A DNA stretch of 64,000 nucleotides from Antitrichia curtipendula. Its lineage: Eukaryota; Streptophyta; Bryopsida; Hypnales; Leucodontaceae. Every line of letters begins with the position of its first letter. Within the stretch, counting starts at the first letter, position 1. A program made the position numbers and the translations under genes. A model generated the notes under the pieces. That model searched no databases. It was not told where the DNA came from and saw only the letters and a list, made by a program, of their open reading frames with translations. The stretch is taken from contig OX579639.1 of assembly GCA_951230915.1 (NCBI GenBank), positions 15,872,001-15,936,000 of the forward strand, given 5' to 3'. Positions 46,001 through 59,153 of the stretch are shown here, one piece after another.

Positions 46001-48505
46001 TCAGCATCCGTATCCAGGTTATTCATGAGTAGCAGGAGTTTCAAGGTTACCTCGAATGTAAGAGAATATTTTGTTTGTATTCGGCTACTGACAGACTCTT
46101 TCTTTTCATGGTCTAACGTAATATAAAGAACTCCAAGTGCAGACTTCGTTCTTCAAACTCAAAGTATGCTTAATGCTCAAGTATGCCTTCTAATGGGGAT
46201 TGTTTAAGAATATGTAGCTAGTAACAATATGAGTACGTCACTACGTCATTACACTATATAAATATCTACCTTTGTTGTACATCAAATAGTTATTGAAGTG
46301 TCCGAGGCTGTACATCATGTTTCAAACATCTACAGTTTTCTACAATAAGTTCCTTCAATTTTTTGGTCCCTTAAAACCCCTATTTAGTGTAGAATATTTT
46401 CAATATGAGAGGCTTTTCCAGTATCTTGGGATTTTTTACACCAAGTTAGTTATACCGGTTGTAGTTTGAGATCTATTGTTGAATGCTCTGGATTTGTTAT
46501 GGATTTGTTATGTAGTGCATGATTGTTTATTAGCTTTAGACCAAAGGAGAGGTCAATAGATGTTACTCTAAGGGATTTTGAGAGAGTTTGAATAGCTATC
46601 TTGTTCAAAAAGCAAACCAATGCTACAGGAATAGAACCTCTAAACTTGCTATGTAGTGCTTGATTGTTGGCTCTGGACCAAAGGGAGGAGGCTTTGCATT
46701 AATAAATGCAATCATGAGAGAATTTGAGTAGTTCCCTCGCTAAAAAAAGCAAGCCAATGTTATAAGAACAAAGCCTCTACACTTGTGATGTATGGCAGAC
46801 AACACATTTCTGATCACCCCCCATTTTGGTGGTATAAGTTGGTATATTTTGGTACAGGGAGAGATGAATAGTGATTAATTATGGTGTGGTTTCTAGTGCA
46901 ATTGTGGCTCATTATGATTGGCTACAATTATCTTGATATTTGAATCAACCTTGGTCGATTTTCTTGCAACCTGTGGTTGAAAATAGAAAGGTCTATATAA
47001 CCAATATAGGTCAAACAAAATCTTCAACTAAAAATTCAAGGTAATTATATTTTGAGCTAAATTTTTTGAAAAATTATAGAATCTTTCCAAATTCTATTTC
47101 TATACATGCGAAAAGTTATGCATTCAAGATGCAAGCACTCCAAATACGTGTAACTGCTTAAGTGGTTGGAGATGGGTTGTCTACCACTATACATGATTGT
47201 TTATTGGCTTTGGACCAAAGGAGAGGAGGCTTTGCATCAACAAATGCAATCATGAGAAAATTTGAGATAATTTGAATAGCTGTCTTATTCAAAGAGCAAG
47301 CCAATGCTATAGGAGAACAAAGCCTCTAGTGGTGTAGTTGCTTATTGTCTTTGAGAGAAGAATTTTGGCTCTTCTTATGATGTGGGAATGAATTATAGTG
47401 CAACCATTATTTTGCCTTCAAAAAACTGTAGTGATAAAATATTGTGTACAACTATCCCACTATAAATATTTTTCACAATTGAATCATGTCCATCCAATTG
47501 TGATCAATCTTTTTTTTACTTTCCGAGAAAATACAAAAATAGCAACTACTTAAAATTTGGTGAAGCATTGTATTTTTTAAATTCATATATCTTTTGGACC
47601 ATAGAAGATTTTTTAATCTTATTTATGCATTTTAAATCTAAATTTGCAACTACATCCACATTTTTCATAGAAATGGAAATATTTTGGCAAAAAACATTAC
47701 TTTTATTTGGGAAAAGTAGACATTTATTTATAAATGATGCAATTTCCTCCCCACCCACTCCACCCACCACCCCCACCAAAGGATGATTGTGATATGTCAA
47801 ATGATTCATATATGACTAATATGATTTGAACTTCCTCTTATATATCAATAAAATAAAATGCTCTCTATTTCAAGAATGAAATATAAAAGAAACTTAAACC
47901 AATCTACGTGGATTACAGAAATTTGAGAGTGTACTTGCATAAAATCACCCACATCAAGTTACATAAGCTCAAAATCCAAGTCTGAAAATTAGGAGCTGAC
48001 CTTGGCTGTCCAGCAAGACAAATGGTTGAATACTGTCATAGAAGTGGGAATGTTGCACGGGTCTGCATGGCGAGGGCTGCAGATTTCGCTCGAGAAAAAT
48101 TTCTACATAATTATTTCAGTAGAGGACATACACTTTCTGTACGGGTCATTGTTAGGAAATATAATTTCAATATTGGGAAAAAGAAGCTCCGATTCAGAAT
48201 TCTGTTTTTAGGCTCTTTTTCCTCGAGGGGACAAGCGACCTCATAATGCACCTGGAAAATATATGGAAACCCTCAGTCCATGAGAAGCTAAAGCCTTAAT
48301 GCAAGCCGTCTTACAGCACAGTGCTAGCAAAAACACGAGGGACCCCGAAACAGAATGATCAAATCACTCCAAAAGTTGATAAACCCGTGGTAAAGTATTC
48401 CCCATTTGGGTTGAGATCCAAAAATGGAGTAATGCTCTTCAGAATCAATGCGTCAGTGTGTTGATTCACAGCTCCTGTAGTTCTCTTCCACCCGTCTAGG
48501 GCATT
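46001..48505. other. Intergenic between CNX1 and ALG1, repeats only
   Basis: No gene was seen. The sequence is AT-rich, with three diverged copies of a 145 bp unit (listed separately) and a C-rich pyrimidine stretch near 47747-47778. CNX1 and ALG1 converge here, so both ends hold their 3' UTRs. Confidence 0.4.
46512..47340. repeat. Three copies of a ~145 bp dispersed unit
   Basis: Copies lie at about 46512-46655, 46655-46800 and 47195-47340. Each contains 'gattgtt.attggct.tgg', 'accaaaggagagg', 'atcatgaga.aatttga', 'gcaagccaatgctata' and 'aacaaagcctcta'. The first two are in tandem and the third follows after 395 bases. No coding potential. Confidence 0.65.
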
Positions 48506-51500
48506 TTAGTCTCCTGATGCAACCTGAAACACAGAAGATGCACGAAATGAAAATTATTTGGAGTTCAACAACGGATTCGGATGCAACAATGGCAAAGAAA
48601 TTTAGACATAAAATAAAGTGACCAAAACATAATAGGCATTACCTAAGAACTAGAAGCTCATCGTGTTTCGCAGAATTTGTAAGACCCACAAGTTCTAAAC
48701 ACCGAATACGACATAAAATAGTGCTTTTAATGACTAAACCACAGGCAACAGGCAAGACCTTGGTAAGAAGTGGCAGAACATGCTCGCTCCATTCATCGTC
48801 CCAACGAGATGAGGACCCAGATGCAAGTGCACCACGCCTCAATGTATCCAGAAGATTGCAAGCGTCTGGAAAACCTTTGAACAAATCCTGGTAGTAACAT
48901 ACAAATGAGAAATGTATAGAGCCAACGCGCCAGGAAAAGCACAAAACTTCGATGGTTTTAGATGATAAGCAATAACATAATGCGACGTTGAAAAATAGTC
49001 GGGATACATTATTCATGGATGAGCTCATCCCAAGCGATGAGGTTCAGTAGTACGTACCATTAATTGATCCGCCAACTCGGAAGATGAGGAAAATAAGAGG
49101 CCATTTTCACGATCCACCACCAACTCCCCAATACTGCTCAGACAATCATCCAAGCCTCGATCAAATGGAAATAGCTTCTTTAAGCATCATTCACAAATTC
49201 TGATAGCCTGAGCCCAATTAAGCCCTTGCATGTCACTAAATTAAAAGATCGTGTCAACCCTACAAATTGAGAGTCAAGGAAGCGGAGGGAAGGTTAATCC
49301 TGCTCACCATGAGTACGAGACAGCGCAAACTGGCAGACCACACCCAAACATGTCCACCACCTTCATAGGCAGATCCAAGCCTGAAGAGGAGGTATGAAGG
49401 CACACGCCCAAATCGGCAGCACCTGCATCAACGCCCAGATCCGCGCAAAAAATTATCAGATATCGCAGTAGGTGTTAAGCACCTCAAACCGAACTAAATC
49501 TAAAATATAATAAATTTTTCACTTAAAACATGTAAAATGAATACCAGCTTACAGTTGATCAATGATAACCTATACCAGGCAGACAAAAGTATAAACTAAG
49601 AATTGCTCAAAGAGATTCGGACGTATCATACATAAAGTCACGTCAATGGGAGATCAAACTGTCGAAGCTGCCGCACATAATGACAGTCTGTGGAGTTACC
49701 TAGTAAAAGAGGATACTCTTCAGCTGATAACCACATGGTTCGAAACGCCACCCTCCGCAACCGAAGCTTGCGAATGTCTTCCTCGTACTTCGCGCGCATT
49801 GGACCTTTCCCTGGTGAATGATGGGTAGACAAGCATCATCAGCTGCATAATATTCATGGGTTTTCGTACTAGTCAGGTTATTACTCATACTGAAAACCTA
49901 TAGTATGACTTATAATCCTAAGCGCCCACATGGCCAAAAGTAGCCCGTGGCATACCTATAGGAGTTGAAATAAATCATTTAGGAAGCTTCAAGGAACGTA
50001 AAAGGGAATTAATGTCCCAATAAAAAGAAGAAATCAACCCCTCTATATTTGAATGATGAAATATAAATTTTGGAAGTTCTACAGTGGACAATTACCTTCC
50101 ACAAATATGAACTTTCTATTTTTACTTCGGGAACATTTACAGAGGTTAATTCATCTGTCTACATAAAAAACTACCAGTCAGCAATGTTGAATATCATACC
50201 AGTCACAACAATAAGAAGACGAGGGAAGGGGCTGGATGCAGAATATGCGTCCACGGAGGAATCGCTCTCTCCCAACAGAGCGGCAACACGACGGTCATAA
50301 AATACGGCAGCCTCCAGCAGTGTCCCGAAGTCCTCATCGGCTGTCCTGCAAGGTCCCATCTGACGCGCATCAGCGGTCTTGATCAATGTGACAATAATAA
50401 TGATTTCATTGTTACAAAACAGGACCATCACAAAGGAAAAGAAAAAACTGCTGCAACTCAACGTCATGAGTAAAAATATATTCACCAGCTAGTGCTGCTC
50501 ACGATGAGCGCAGGCCTGCCCCTTCCATACGAGTAGTGATCACCACCCTGAATTTCTCCATCCGTGTCCCCTGCCACCGTCAGGACTGTGAACAGAGAGC
50601 GTTCCACCTGTGGCACAGCGTAGACGTCGAGGCCGTTTTGAAGATTTGCGTGGTCCTCGGCTTCATTCACACGGCTCGACAATGGCAACACTGATTCTCC
50701 TTTGAGCATCTTACGTGTAGACGGACCTACACCTTTGTTGTCACAGAACAAGAAAGAGTGAAACAACATTCCTGTGGGCATCCAGGGCAAGCTCCAATGG
50801 GCTCTACTTCATCGAATTGCTGACTGAGAAGTATAGGATTTGAAAAAACAGAGTTCATTTTGCTACAACTAGAACGTAAATCTCATGAGCTTTGATAGTC
50901 TGATCACAAACCAAAATCAGATTTCTTGACATGGCTCGCTTGCGTCGGGGCTTCAAGTAGACCATCACCGCAGCAATCGAGCACACCAGGGGGGTGAGTA
51001 AAAGCTGCATGTAGCCTGCTAAACAGCTGACCATAGTAGGCAGGACCATTGGTGAGTTCTGTGAAATCTCTCTTTTTAAATGTCCGAATTCCAAAAGACG
51101 CCACACAGATTCTTTTACAGAAACTGCTGGAGTAGTATCAAACCATAAATACACGAACACTCTGAAATGAGAACACATCTGAGAAAAGAACATTAAGACC
51201 CAGAGAAATACTGAACTCACCTCATGCTTCTCTCTCAAATTTATAGGTCGAAAAAATTCAGGAGAACGATCATACACAACAGTGGCCCTGCAGCACATGA
51301 CATTTGATTTCGCTTGAGTATCACTAGCGTGAAAGCTAAAATTTGATATTTCGAAAGCTGTGTTAAAATTCGATAACTGTAACTCGCTCTTTAAATATTC
51401 ACAGTTTACCAGTACAGTAAAGATATTCAATGAATGATTTGACTACCGATTGCACGTACCTGATCCCCCAGTTCTGTTCTAATTCATGCTGCATAGCCCT

Positions 51501-53309
51501 GGTGACGCACAAGTACCCATTTGCCGTCTTCCCGTATCGTCGTTCATACCTGCGTGTTCCAAAACATTTGCTGCTGATGCCGAGGAAAAAAAGGACGTGC
51601 ATTTCTTTTACGAAATATAATATACGGCTGAAGGCAACCTAATATGGGACACTAAAAGCCGGTGGCGTACCAGGAGTAGATCTTCACAAAAGGATGGCTT
51701 GAGCCAAGAGAAAGTGCTAGTAGAGTAAAGCCAAAATTGTGCCAGTCTATAACGAAAGCAGCCTGGCGAAGCCAACAGGCAATCCTCACTACAGTCAACG
51801 TTGGAATCGACGGTGGGTTCTGTTGAACACAAACATAAAACAAATCACAAAATGAAGATTTATATAAAATTGAAGCAGGAACCTCTTCAAATAGGACAGA
51901 TAAATATCACTAATTTGTGGCAAACTACATACCTGTACCAGAAAGAAGTCTGGAGCGGGTATTCGAACGCACAGGACCCAGAGGAGCGTTGTGAATTGTA
52001 TCATCAATTTCAAAGGTAAGAGCAGGATATACAGTAACCTTGAAAGGCCTTGTGGAAAAGGAGAGTTCTGCATTCAAGAAAGAAAAGAAGTACTAAAACT
52101 CAGACCCTTTAAATAAATACATCAACAACTGAAAAATTCAGATCTCTAACTCCTGGAGACCTAAACGACTTCATCGCAACCGAAGACCAAAAACAGCGGG
52201 TTTAATGAAACCCTGGTACATAAGACTTAATGCACGTTCCCCTGACAATACTTTCGAGCATGATCACGAGTATTTTGATAGGTTCAGTAAGCAGAATTAA
52301 CTAAAGCAGATCATCGCAAAAGAAGGGAGTTAGTGATCAAATAACCATAAGGTGGAGGTGAATGTGTGGATGTTGCAAAAGTCCAGCATGGGGTTCCGTT
52401 CCTGATACACAGTGAAAACACATTAAGAGTCAGTAGAAGTCCAGTGCACTATATGTGCGCTTCATCTGCGGCATATAAGAAAAAGAAAAAATGTTCATGA
52501 TCTTGAGGAATTTCCATTAGCGGTTGAAAGACGAAATTCTTACCTGCAAATGCCACCACATCAACGTCCAGGCCAGCCTACGGAGGAACACCAATATTTC
52601 AATACTCTCGCATCAAATAGCAGTGTCGATATTATCCATGTCTTCTACAGTCATTGAATGAACTCGCTAAGCACTAGTGACGACAGGTAGAGATACAATT
52701 TGCGGTCACTTCAAGCATTTGAACATACGTGGGGAGTGTGATTATTACAAGTTGTTTAGAGCTCTGGAGATCAAACGAGGGTACAAGAGCCAAAGTCTCT
52801 TAAGATCATTGAGTGAGAAATGAACGATGATTTCTTCTACGATCAATGTATGATGATTCCATATACAATCCTTCAAAGTGGGAGGTAGTACATCCCTATT
52901 TCACAGTCGGCAATCCCTTGTTAATGTAAGTAAGCATGACTTGGTTAATAGTGTCTATGGCCTAACTAATCCGCAACACCAAGAAAAACACATTCCACTC
53001 CAAACCACAACATCGAATCACGCAAAAAAAACTACCCTAATCAACCACTCCATTCCAGCTTCCCATCGCTGATCAAAATCAAACGCTGCTACACACGCAA
53101 CAAGAAGACCCTTCCTACTCCTCCAACTATACCTGACGAGCGAGAGACAGAGCGTGATACTGCATCCGCGGACTCCGCCCCAAGTCTCCCAGCACCACCA
53201 CCGCTGCTCTCCGCCGATTCCTCGTCCTTTTCCGCTTCCCGAACCACGATCGGAAGGGTAATCCGCGATCGAGAGACTCCTTGTGCGGCTCCGCATCCTC
53301 GTCCTCCAT
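48506..53309 (-). CDS. ALG1: ALG1 beta-1,4-mannosyltransferase (TURAN-like)
   Basis: Fifteen exons on the minus strand: 53309-53133, 52577-52544, 52401-52346, 52067-51933, 51819-51671, 51549-51460, 51287-51221, 51026-50908, 50806-50486, 50345-50200, 49810-49700, 49422-49308, 49133-49058, 48887-48759 and 48523-48506, giving about 580 residues. ALG1 adds the first mannose to GlcNAc2-PP-dolichol on the cytosolic face of the ER. Family signatures: [20 protein letters not shown] near the N-terminus, [69 protein letters not shown], and the donor-site segment [21 protein letters not shown] hydrophobic stretch ([15 protein letters not shown]) may contact the membrane. Exon 9 encodes a long insert before RPALIV. 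The exon 8/9 junction and the short last exon (VASGD) are the least certain. Confidence 0.92.
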
Positions 53310-55792
53310 CCTCCTAGCCAGCTAGGGTTGCACGAAACCCTAGAAAATTAATCGGCGAATTGGCGAATGTTGGAGAGGAAATGTTGCAGTGGAAAATGTC
53401 GCGCACTGGCTGTAGAATAAATTAGGAATGTGATGCGCGATTACAAAGGGAAACTACAGAACAAAAGAGAGAAAAGACGAAGTGTGAGATTTTGTGAGAA
53501 ATTGAAAGAGGATGATGAGCACGAACTCAACTGGAAGCTTTCAAAATGGAGGCGAAAGCTTCGTTCTGGAGGCGGACTTCGTCGTTCTCGAGTCAGCGTG
53601 GGGCTGTTGGAAGTCACGAATTGTGCAGCAGCAAGTGTTCGCAGTTTCTTTTCCAAATTGGGCCTCGCACGGTCTGAGTGAGACCCAAAGCCTTCGACGG
53701 ACTCACCAAAAAAAACTCAGCTAGGAGCACCTAAAGGTAGACAAGCCTATTACCACCCTGATTTGGAATCTTAATATTTTGGGGCCAATTTCGAGAGGGG
53801 CATGTATTTTTCCAGAAGTGTGCGCTTGTTTCATGGATCAAACCCAAGTGGAATTGTAATTTTCCAATTGAAGTTGAAATTTCTATGAATTTTTAAGTGG
53901 TCTACCCTGAAATTACAAAAATGCTCATAGAGTGGAGTCATAAAGGTCCTATAAACAACCCATAACCGCCTTTTCTTGTATCTAGTGATAATTATGGCAC
54001 TTAAGTACTCATGTTAGATGAAATTCCGGGATTCTATAAGGTTGCAAGTTCTAAGACTATTGGGAAAGTGGGAATTGTGCCAAATTAGTTTGAAATCAAC
54101 AATCTGAAGTGGCAAAACTATTGCCACATCATATAATAATAATAATAATTCAATGTTTATTATTTTTAATTTTAAGCAACAATGGCCAATTTCCAAAATT
54201 AGAGACAAGCCCAAAAAGGTCCTCAAATGGAACTAAAAAATATTTACTGTCAATAAAGTATTGACACATTAGTCATTTTGGCATTAATGCATTGATTTTG
54301 TCAAAATCTTTAACGGGTTTGGATTTTTTTGGTTAGATTTGGATGTTTCTCTAGGTGGAATTGGAGCCAAAAGTAGGGGATAGAATTGGGTAATGAACAG
54401 AATTGGATTGGTCTATCTTAAAAGCTACACTTTAGGGGGCCCCATTATTTCAAAAGAACAAAAATTTAATTAAATTGGATGATGAGATTGTTAGCGAATT
54501 GAAGAGAAATGCAACCCAAGTGGCTTTGTAATGTTTTGACATTCAAGTAATATTTTACAAATTTTCATTCAAAGTTGAAGATAAAGGATATTCCATACAA
54601 ACATTAGACTCGCCTATTTTCAAGAAAAAATGTCTCATCTCTCATTGGTTGTTTAAAAAAACTCCTTGCCCATTGCTTAGGTTTGCTTTTGAAAAATTGT
54701 GATGGTTTTGAATCAAGTGCTCACTTGAATTCATTTTTATTTAGGGATTGGAGAACATAAGGTGTCACAATTGGGTGTATATACCTTGTCCACTAGTCTA
54801 CTAACAAGTTCTAAATTCACAAGTTGCAAAAAATGCAATTAGCTAAAAGTCTATTTTTTGAAATTTCTTGAAAATTCTTGATTTTATTGTATGTAATTTA
54901 TTCTTGAAACAAAAAAAAACTCTAAAATGTTAACAATTACTTTTAGATTTATTTTATGCTAAATTTGCTAGCAATCTACAATAGTCCTTGTAAAAAATAT
55001 TTTTGACGCTTAAAGGTTTGTAAAGCCTAATTTTAGACTTACCATGGTGATTTGGATGTATTTCACGTAAAGGTTCAACAACACTAGCATGTGAGCATGG
55101 AAATGCAAGCCTAAGAGCCTTGAGCATATGTATGAGTAGATATTTTACAACCATTGAAGGCATTTATAATATAAATACCTATAATATAGTTATTTATAAC
55201 ATAGAAATCCTACAATCATGGAAGTTTTTAGAATATAGACACTTGTATTCATCTTCTCATGATTTTAGGCTTGCATAATAGCACCATGTAGGAGGTTCAT
55301 AAATTGAAGTTTAGACTAAGGTAACTATATCTAGTTTTCAATGCTTTCTAAATCCACCCTTGTAGATTCTTTTTTGCCTAAAATATATTGTTTCTATTTA
55401 TAAGAAACTAAGGTCTCTATTGAACACATTTATTTTTAGCACTTAAATTTTTTATAGTTTCTATAGGATGTCCGAAAAATGTGGATGGAATAAATCTAGA
55501 ACACTTTGTCAACTTTCAATAAGATAAAACAAAAACTAAGACAATTTAGCAATAGGATGTATGCTCAATTGCTAATTTAGATGCAAGTAGGTGTATTAAC
55601 CTTAGTAATAAAAACTTGTCTTTGTGCAAAATAGGATTTATTGACACATTAGAGCATGGAGGTATCTCTAGAATGGAAAATAGACACTCTCTAAATGAAA
55701 CTCTTGGACATGCACTTTGAACAAAATTATTACTAATAAAGAAAAGTATTCTTTGTCAATTAAATACCAATAAATAATTGATTAACTAGTTC

Positions 55793-55796
<4 letters not shown>
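53310..55796. other. Intergenic, no gene recognised
   Basis: The first 400 bases are the ALG1 promoter and 5' UTR, with a telo-box-like 'gaaaccctaga' near 53324. An 83-codon, Lys/Arg-rich frame at 53430-53681 (+) overlaps another frame. Neither is recognisable. Beyond 53750 the sequence is AT-rich and featureless. Confidence 0.4.

Positions 55797-55836
<40 letters not shown>
55797..55836. repeat. (TA)20 microsatellite
   Basis: Forty bases of uninterrupted TA dinucleotides, seen directly. Confidence 0.98.
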
Positions 55837-56111
55837 CCAAAGATTCAATATTCCAAAAAAAAGACAACATTTGGATTATTATAGAATTATTGATGTCAAA
55901 TTGGGAGGTTTTGAATCCAAATTCTTATAAAGGATCTTCATTAATATTATTTGGCACTTGATTAACCACCCTAAACAAAAGTAGTAAATATGTCAAGATT
56001 ATTTTAGAAAGAAGTAATTAAGCATCAAGTAAATCAATGCGCAAGACTAGGGAGAATAGATCCCTTCATTAGACATTTTTTCATCCCTAGAGGAAAAAAC
56101 TGAAACTTATT

Positions 56112-56311
56112 NNNNNNNNNNNNNNNNNNNNNNNNNNNNNNNNNNNNNNNNNNNNNNNNNNNNNNNNNNNNNNNNNNNNNNNNNNNNNNNNNNNNNNNNN
56201 NNNNNNNNNNNNNNNNNNNNNNNNNNNNNNNNNNNNNNNNNNNNNNNNNNNNNNNNNNNNNNNNNNNNNNNNNNNNNNNNNNNNNNNNNNNNNNNNNNNN
56301 NNNNNNNNNNN
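56112..56311. other. Assembly gap (200 N)
   Basis: Exactly 200 N. Round numbers of this kind are usually placeholder lengths, so the true size is unknown. The gap lies immediately left of a short-period repeat array, which probably caused it. Open frames spanning it are artefacts. Confidence 0.99.
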
Positions 56312-56477
56312 GGTCGTTTGCAATTAGATGATAATTTGGAGCCCGCAGTTGCAGTGGACAAGTTGCATGAGTTGCAAAGCAGTTGCAAAAAATTTCAAAG
56401 ATGTTTGTCATTTGACAGTATATTTGAAAGTTCATTGATGAACTTTTTTGACGTGGTTGCTTATGTGGAAGTCATTT

Positions 56478-56628
56478 GTGTGCAACTTGTTTGCAACTAA
56501 TGTGCAACTGGTTTGTGATTGACTTACAACTGGTTTGCGATTGGTGTGCAACTAGTTTGCAATTGATGTGCAACTAGTTTGCAACTGGTGTGCAACTAGT
56601 TTGCGATTGAGGTGCAATTAGTTTGCAT
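56478..56628. repeat. TTGCAA-rich tandem array, period about 22 bp
   Basis: About seven imperfect units of 'tgtgcaactagtttgcgatt' type. Each alternates GTGCAACT and TTTGCAA/GATTG. Similar text ('gttgcaaa') begins just right of the N gap, so the array may extend into it. Confidence 0.75.
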
Positions 56629-57060
56629 CTTTGTGACTTGTAGATTTGAAATTTGAATTTCAAAGATTTGTAGATTCTAAATTTTAGATCTATCTTTTTT
56701 TTTAGATCGCCAAATATAGAAATATCTGAAACTTTAAATATTTATAAATTTTTGTAGATTATAAAAATCTACAAATTGTAGAAATCTACAAAGTGCAAAA
56801 ATCTGCAAAATATATAAATATTAGAATTTCATTATCAAAATTCATTACACAATATTGCTATAACTTACAATTCTTATATGTTCAACCTAATGGTATTCTT
56901 GACAATTGATGTGGGACAATTAATAAAAGACTTAATAGTAGTTGCATTTTAGTTGTTTTCTAGTTGCATGCTAGTTTTTTCAAGTTAAAGTCTAGTTGTT
57001 TTAAGTCAAACACTAGTCGAATTGTAATTGCAATGTAGTTGTAGTCTAGTTGTACTATAG

Positions 57061-57135
57061 TTGCAATTCAATTGCAACTCAATTGCAATCCAATTGCAAT
57101 CCAATTGCAATCCAATTGCAATCCAATTGCAATCT
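57061..57135. repeat. 11 bp tandem array (aattgcaatcc)
   Basis: 'aattgcaatcc' is repeated about five times exactly, with diverged units on the left (caattgcaact). It belongs to the same GCAA/TTGC-rich context as the array at 56478-56628. Confidence 0.85.
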
Positions 57136-57204
57136 AGTTGCATTCTAGTTAAATTGCTATCGAATTTAAATTACATGCAACGTACTGTAGATAGACACAT
57201 TGGA

Positions 57205-57392
57205 CTCTATAGAACGTAAAATTGTCCACATTGACAATTGTGATGAAGATTAGATGTAAAGTACCTCACATCAACTCTTTTGTTACATTCCCGTATGCGT
57301 CTACAGAACGTAAAATTGTCCACATCAACAATTGTGATGAAGATTGGATGTAAAGTACCTCACATCAACTCTTTTGTTACATTCCCGTATGC
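57205..57392. repeat. 94 bp tandem duplication
   Basis: Two copies with a 94-base period, starting near 57205 and 57299. They differ at only a few bases ('agaacgtaaaattgtccaca' in both), so the duplication is recent. Confidence 0.9.
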
Positions 57393-58655
57393 ATAACTAC
57401 ATGTTGCGATTACTTTGCAACTATTTTGCAACTACAGTGTAACTATGTCAAAGTTGGTGCAAATATAGAGGATTGTAGTTGTAGGACAATTGCATAGGAC
57501 ATGTAGTTGCATTTCAGTCGGTTGTAGTGGACACTTTTTTCTTCTAGTGATTGAAGTGGCAAAAAATCGGGAAGTTGCACTTCACAAGGTCAAATCATTA
57601 TGAAAAAATGTCCAAAATGGTTGTGCTTCTTTGGATTCATTCTCCAAGGCAAATTGGCTAATGCTTGAAAAAGTTTAGATCATTTGGAATTGTACAATAT
57701 ATAGGAAAAAAATAGTAAGTAGAAAGAAGTAGAAAATGATTCATAATATTAAATTATTTTGAATTTACTTATGGAATTGAAAAATGCCAATTTCAATGGT
57801 TGTAATATTGTAATAAACAATCTATATCCCATGATTTTATATTTTTTCAAAAAAATTGAAAATTGAATTAGATAAAGGACTTCAAAGTTTATTTTAGAGT
57901 ACAGAATCCATAATTGCTTGTAATCTAAACAGATTGGGTTGGGGTCAAAAATTGAAAATTCCAATGAAGTTTACTTAACTTTGAAGTATTGATGGGCGCT
58001 TTTGAAATATCAAAGAACAATTTTAAGTACATGTTAGGATACTAATAGGTATCTATTATCCTTCTATTGCAAATATTCATAGAAAATTTTAAATTAATAA
58101 TTTTAAGACGATCAATTACAATCTTGCTAACACGGAAGAGGATGTATTTCTTATCCTTAAAAGGATGCCAAGGACGGTTTGTGGCCTTCAGAGGTAGTCA
58201 ACTAGGTTTTGTGCATATTGAAGAATGGATTATTTTCATCCAATTTTGTATGCAATTGTATTGATATTATAGCTACATCATTGGATTAAGTTCAAGACAT
58301 TTTAGTTTATTTTTTTATTTCATATGGGGTAGTTTAACAAAAAAATGATACATTGATATCCACTATATTTCAATACTTTGAGCTTTTTTCCTTGAATTTG
58401 ATTTTGACATTCAAAATGATTTCTTTTGCTTTTGAGAAAAATTAACAAAATGAAGCTTCTAATGTGGAGTTTCTACTTCTTTCAATTTTTTTGAAAAATT
58501 CCTTAAAATAAGCATATTAGTGAAGTTGAAGTCGAAGATCTATTATAATAGGTTTATAAATATAGAATAAAACAAAAATTCTCTTCATACCAAAATTTTC
58601 TTCACTATAATGAACTTCTATTTAGATATTTATATTTTATTGAACATGATTTGTA
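57393..58655. other. Intergenic, no gene recognised
   Basis: AT-rich sequence with only short open frames that carry no recognisable motif. Confidence 0.4.
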
Positions 58656-59153
58656 TTCCCTCTGTCCCATAATGATCTTTTTGTTGCATTTTGTGTCGTT
58701 GGAAGGATTACCAAACAACTCTAAATAGTAGTTTCCCCTCCATCCATCCAATCATCAATCAAAAGACAAATGAAAATGATTGGAGGGATCAATCAACATT
58801 GCTCATTCTTATTTTTTGCATCTTTTTGAATATTTTCCAATTGAAGGAGATAAAGCTTTAGAAGGCTAAATAAGGTACATACATGGTCTTGGGCACATAC
58901 TAAATGGCCATAAAATGAAAACCTCACACTCAACAATTCAACGTCCACTGGTGCTCTTTGAAAATGCCTCCTAAATTTCACTTTTTAATACTCCAAAACT
59001 ACACTTTGAAAAGGGCTTTGAAGCTTAAAGTTTCTTGGATGCTAAGAGTGCACCAAATTCTACATACCATGCAAAATGGTTCTTTAAAATATTATTTTAA
59101 CCTTAATTTGGAACATTTTGTCTAATAGGAAGATCATTTGGGGACGAAGGTAG
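58656..59153. mobile_element. Stowaway-type MITE (Tc1/mariner), copy B
   Basis: 498 bp. The termini are TTCCCTCTGTCCCATAATGA and GATCATTTGGGGACGAAGG followed by TAG, flanked by TA on each side. The interior aligns with copy A (31772-32337): 'caatcaaaagacaaatgaaa', 'ttattttttgcatct', 'catggtcttgggcaca', 'aactacactttgaaaagggc'. Its ends are more mutated than those of copy A. Confidence 0.88.

Noticed and set aside
53430..53724. Overlapping + strand frames of 83 and 70 codons upstream of ALG1
   Set aside because: Two frames overlap in different phases, neither has a recognisable motif, and the region is more likely ALG1 promoter.
56034..56435. Frames spanning the N gap
   Set aside because: They exist only because N was translated as unknown residues.
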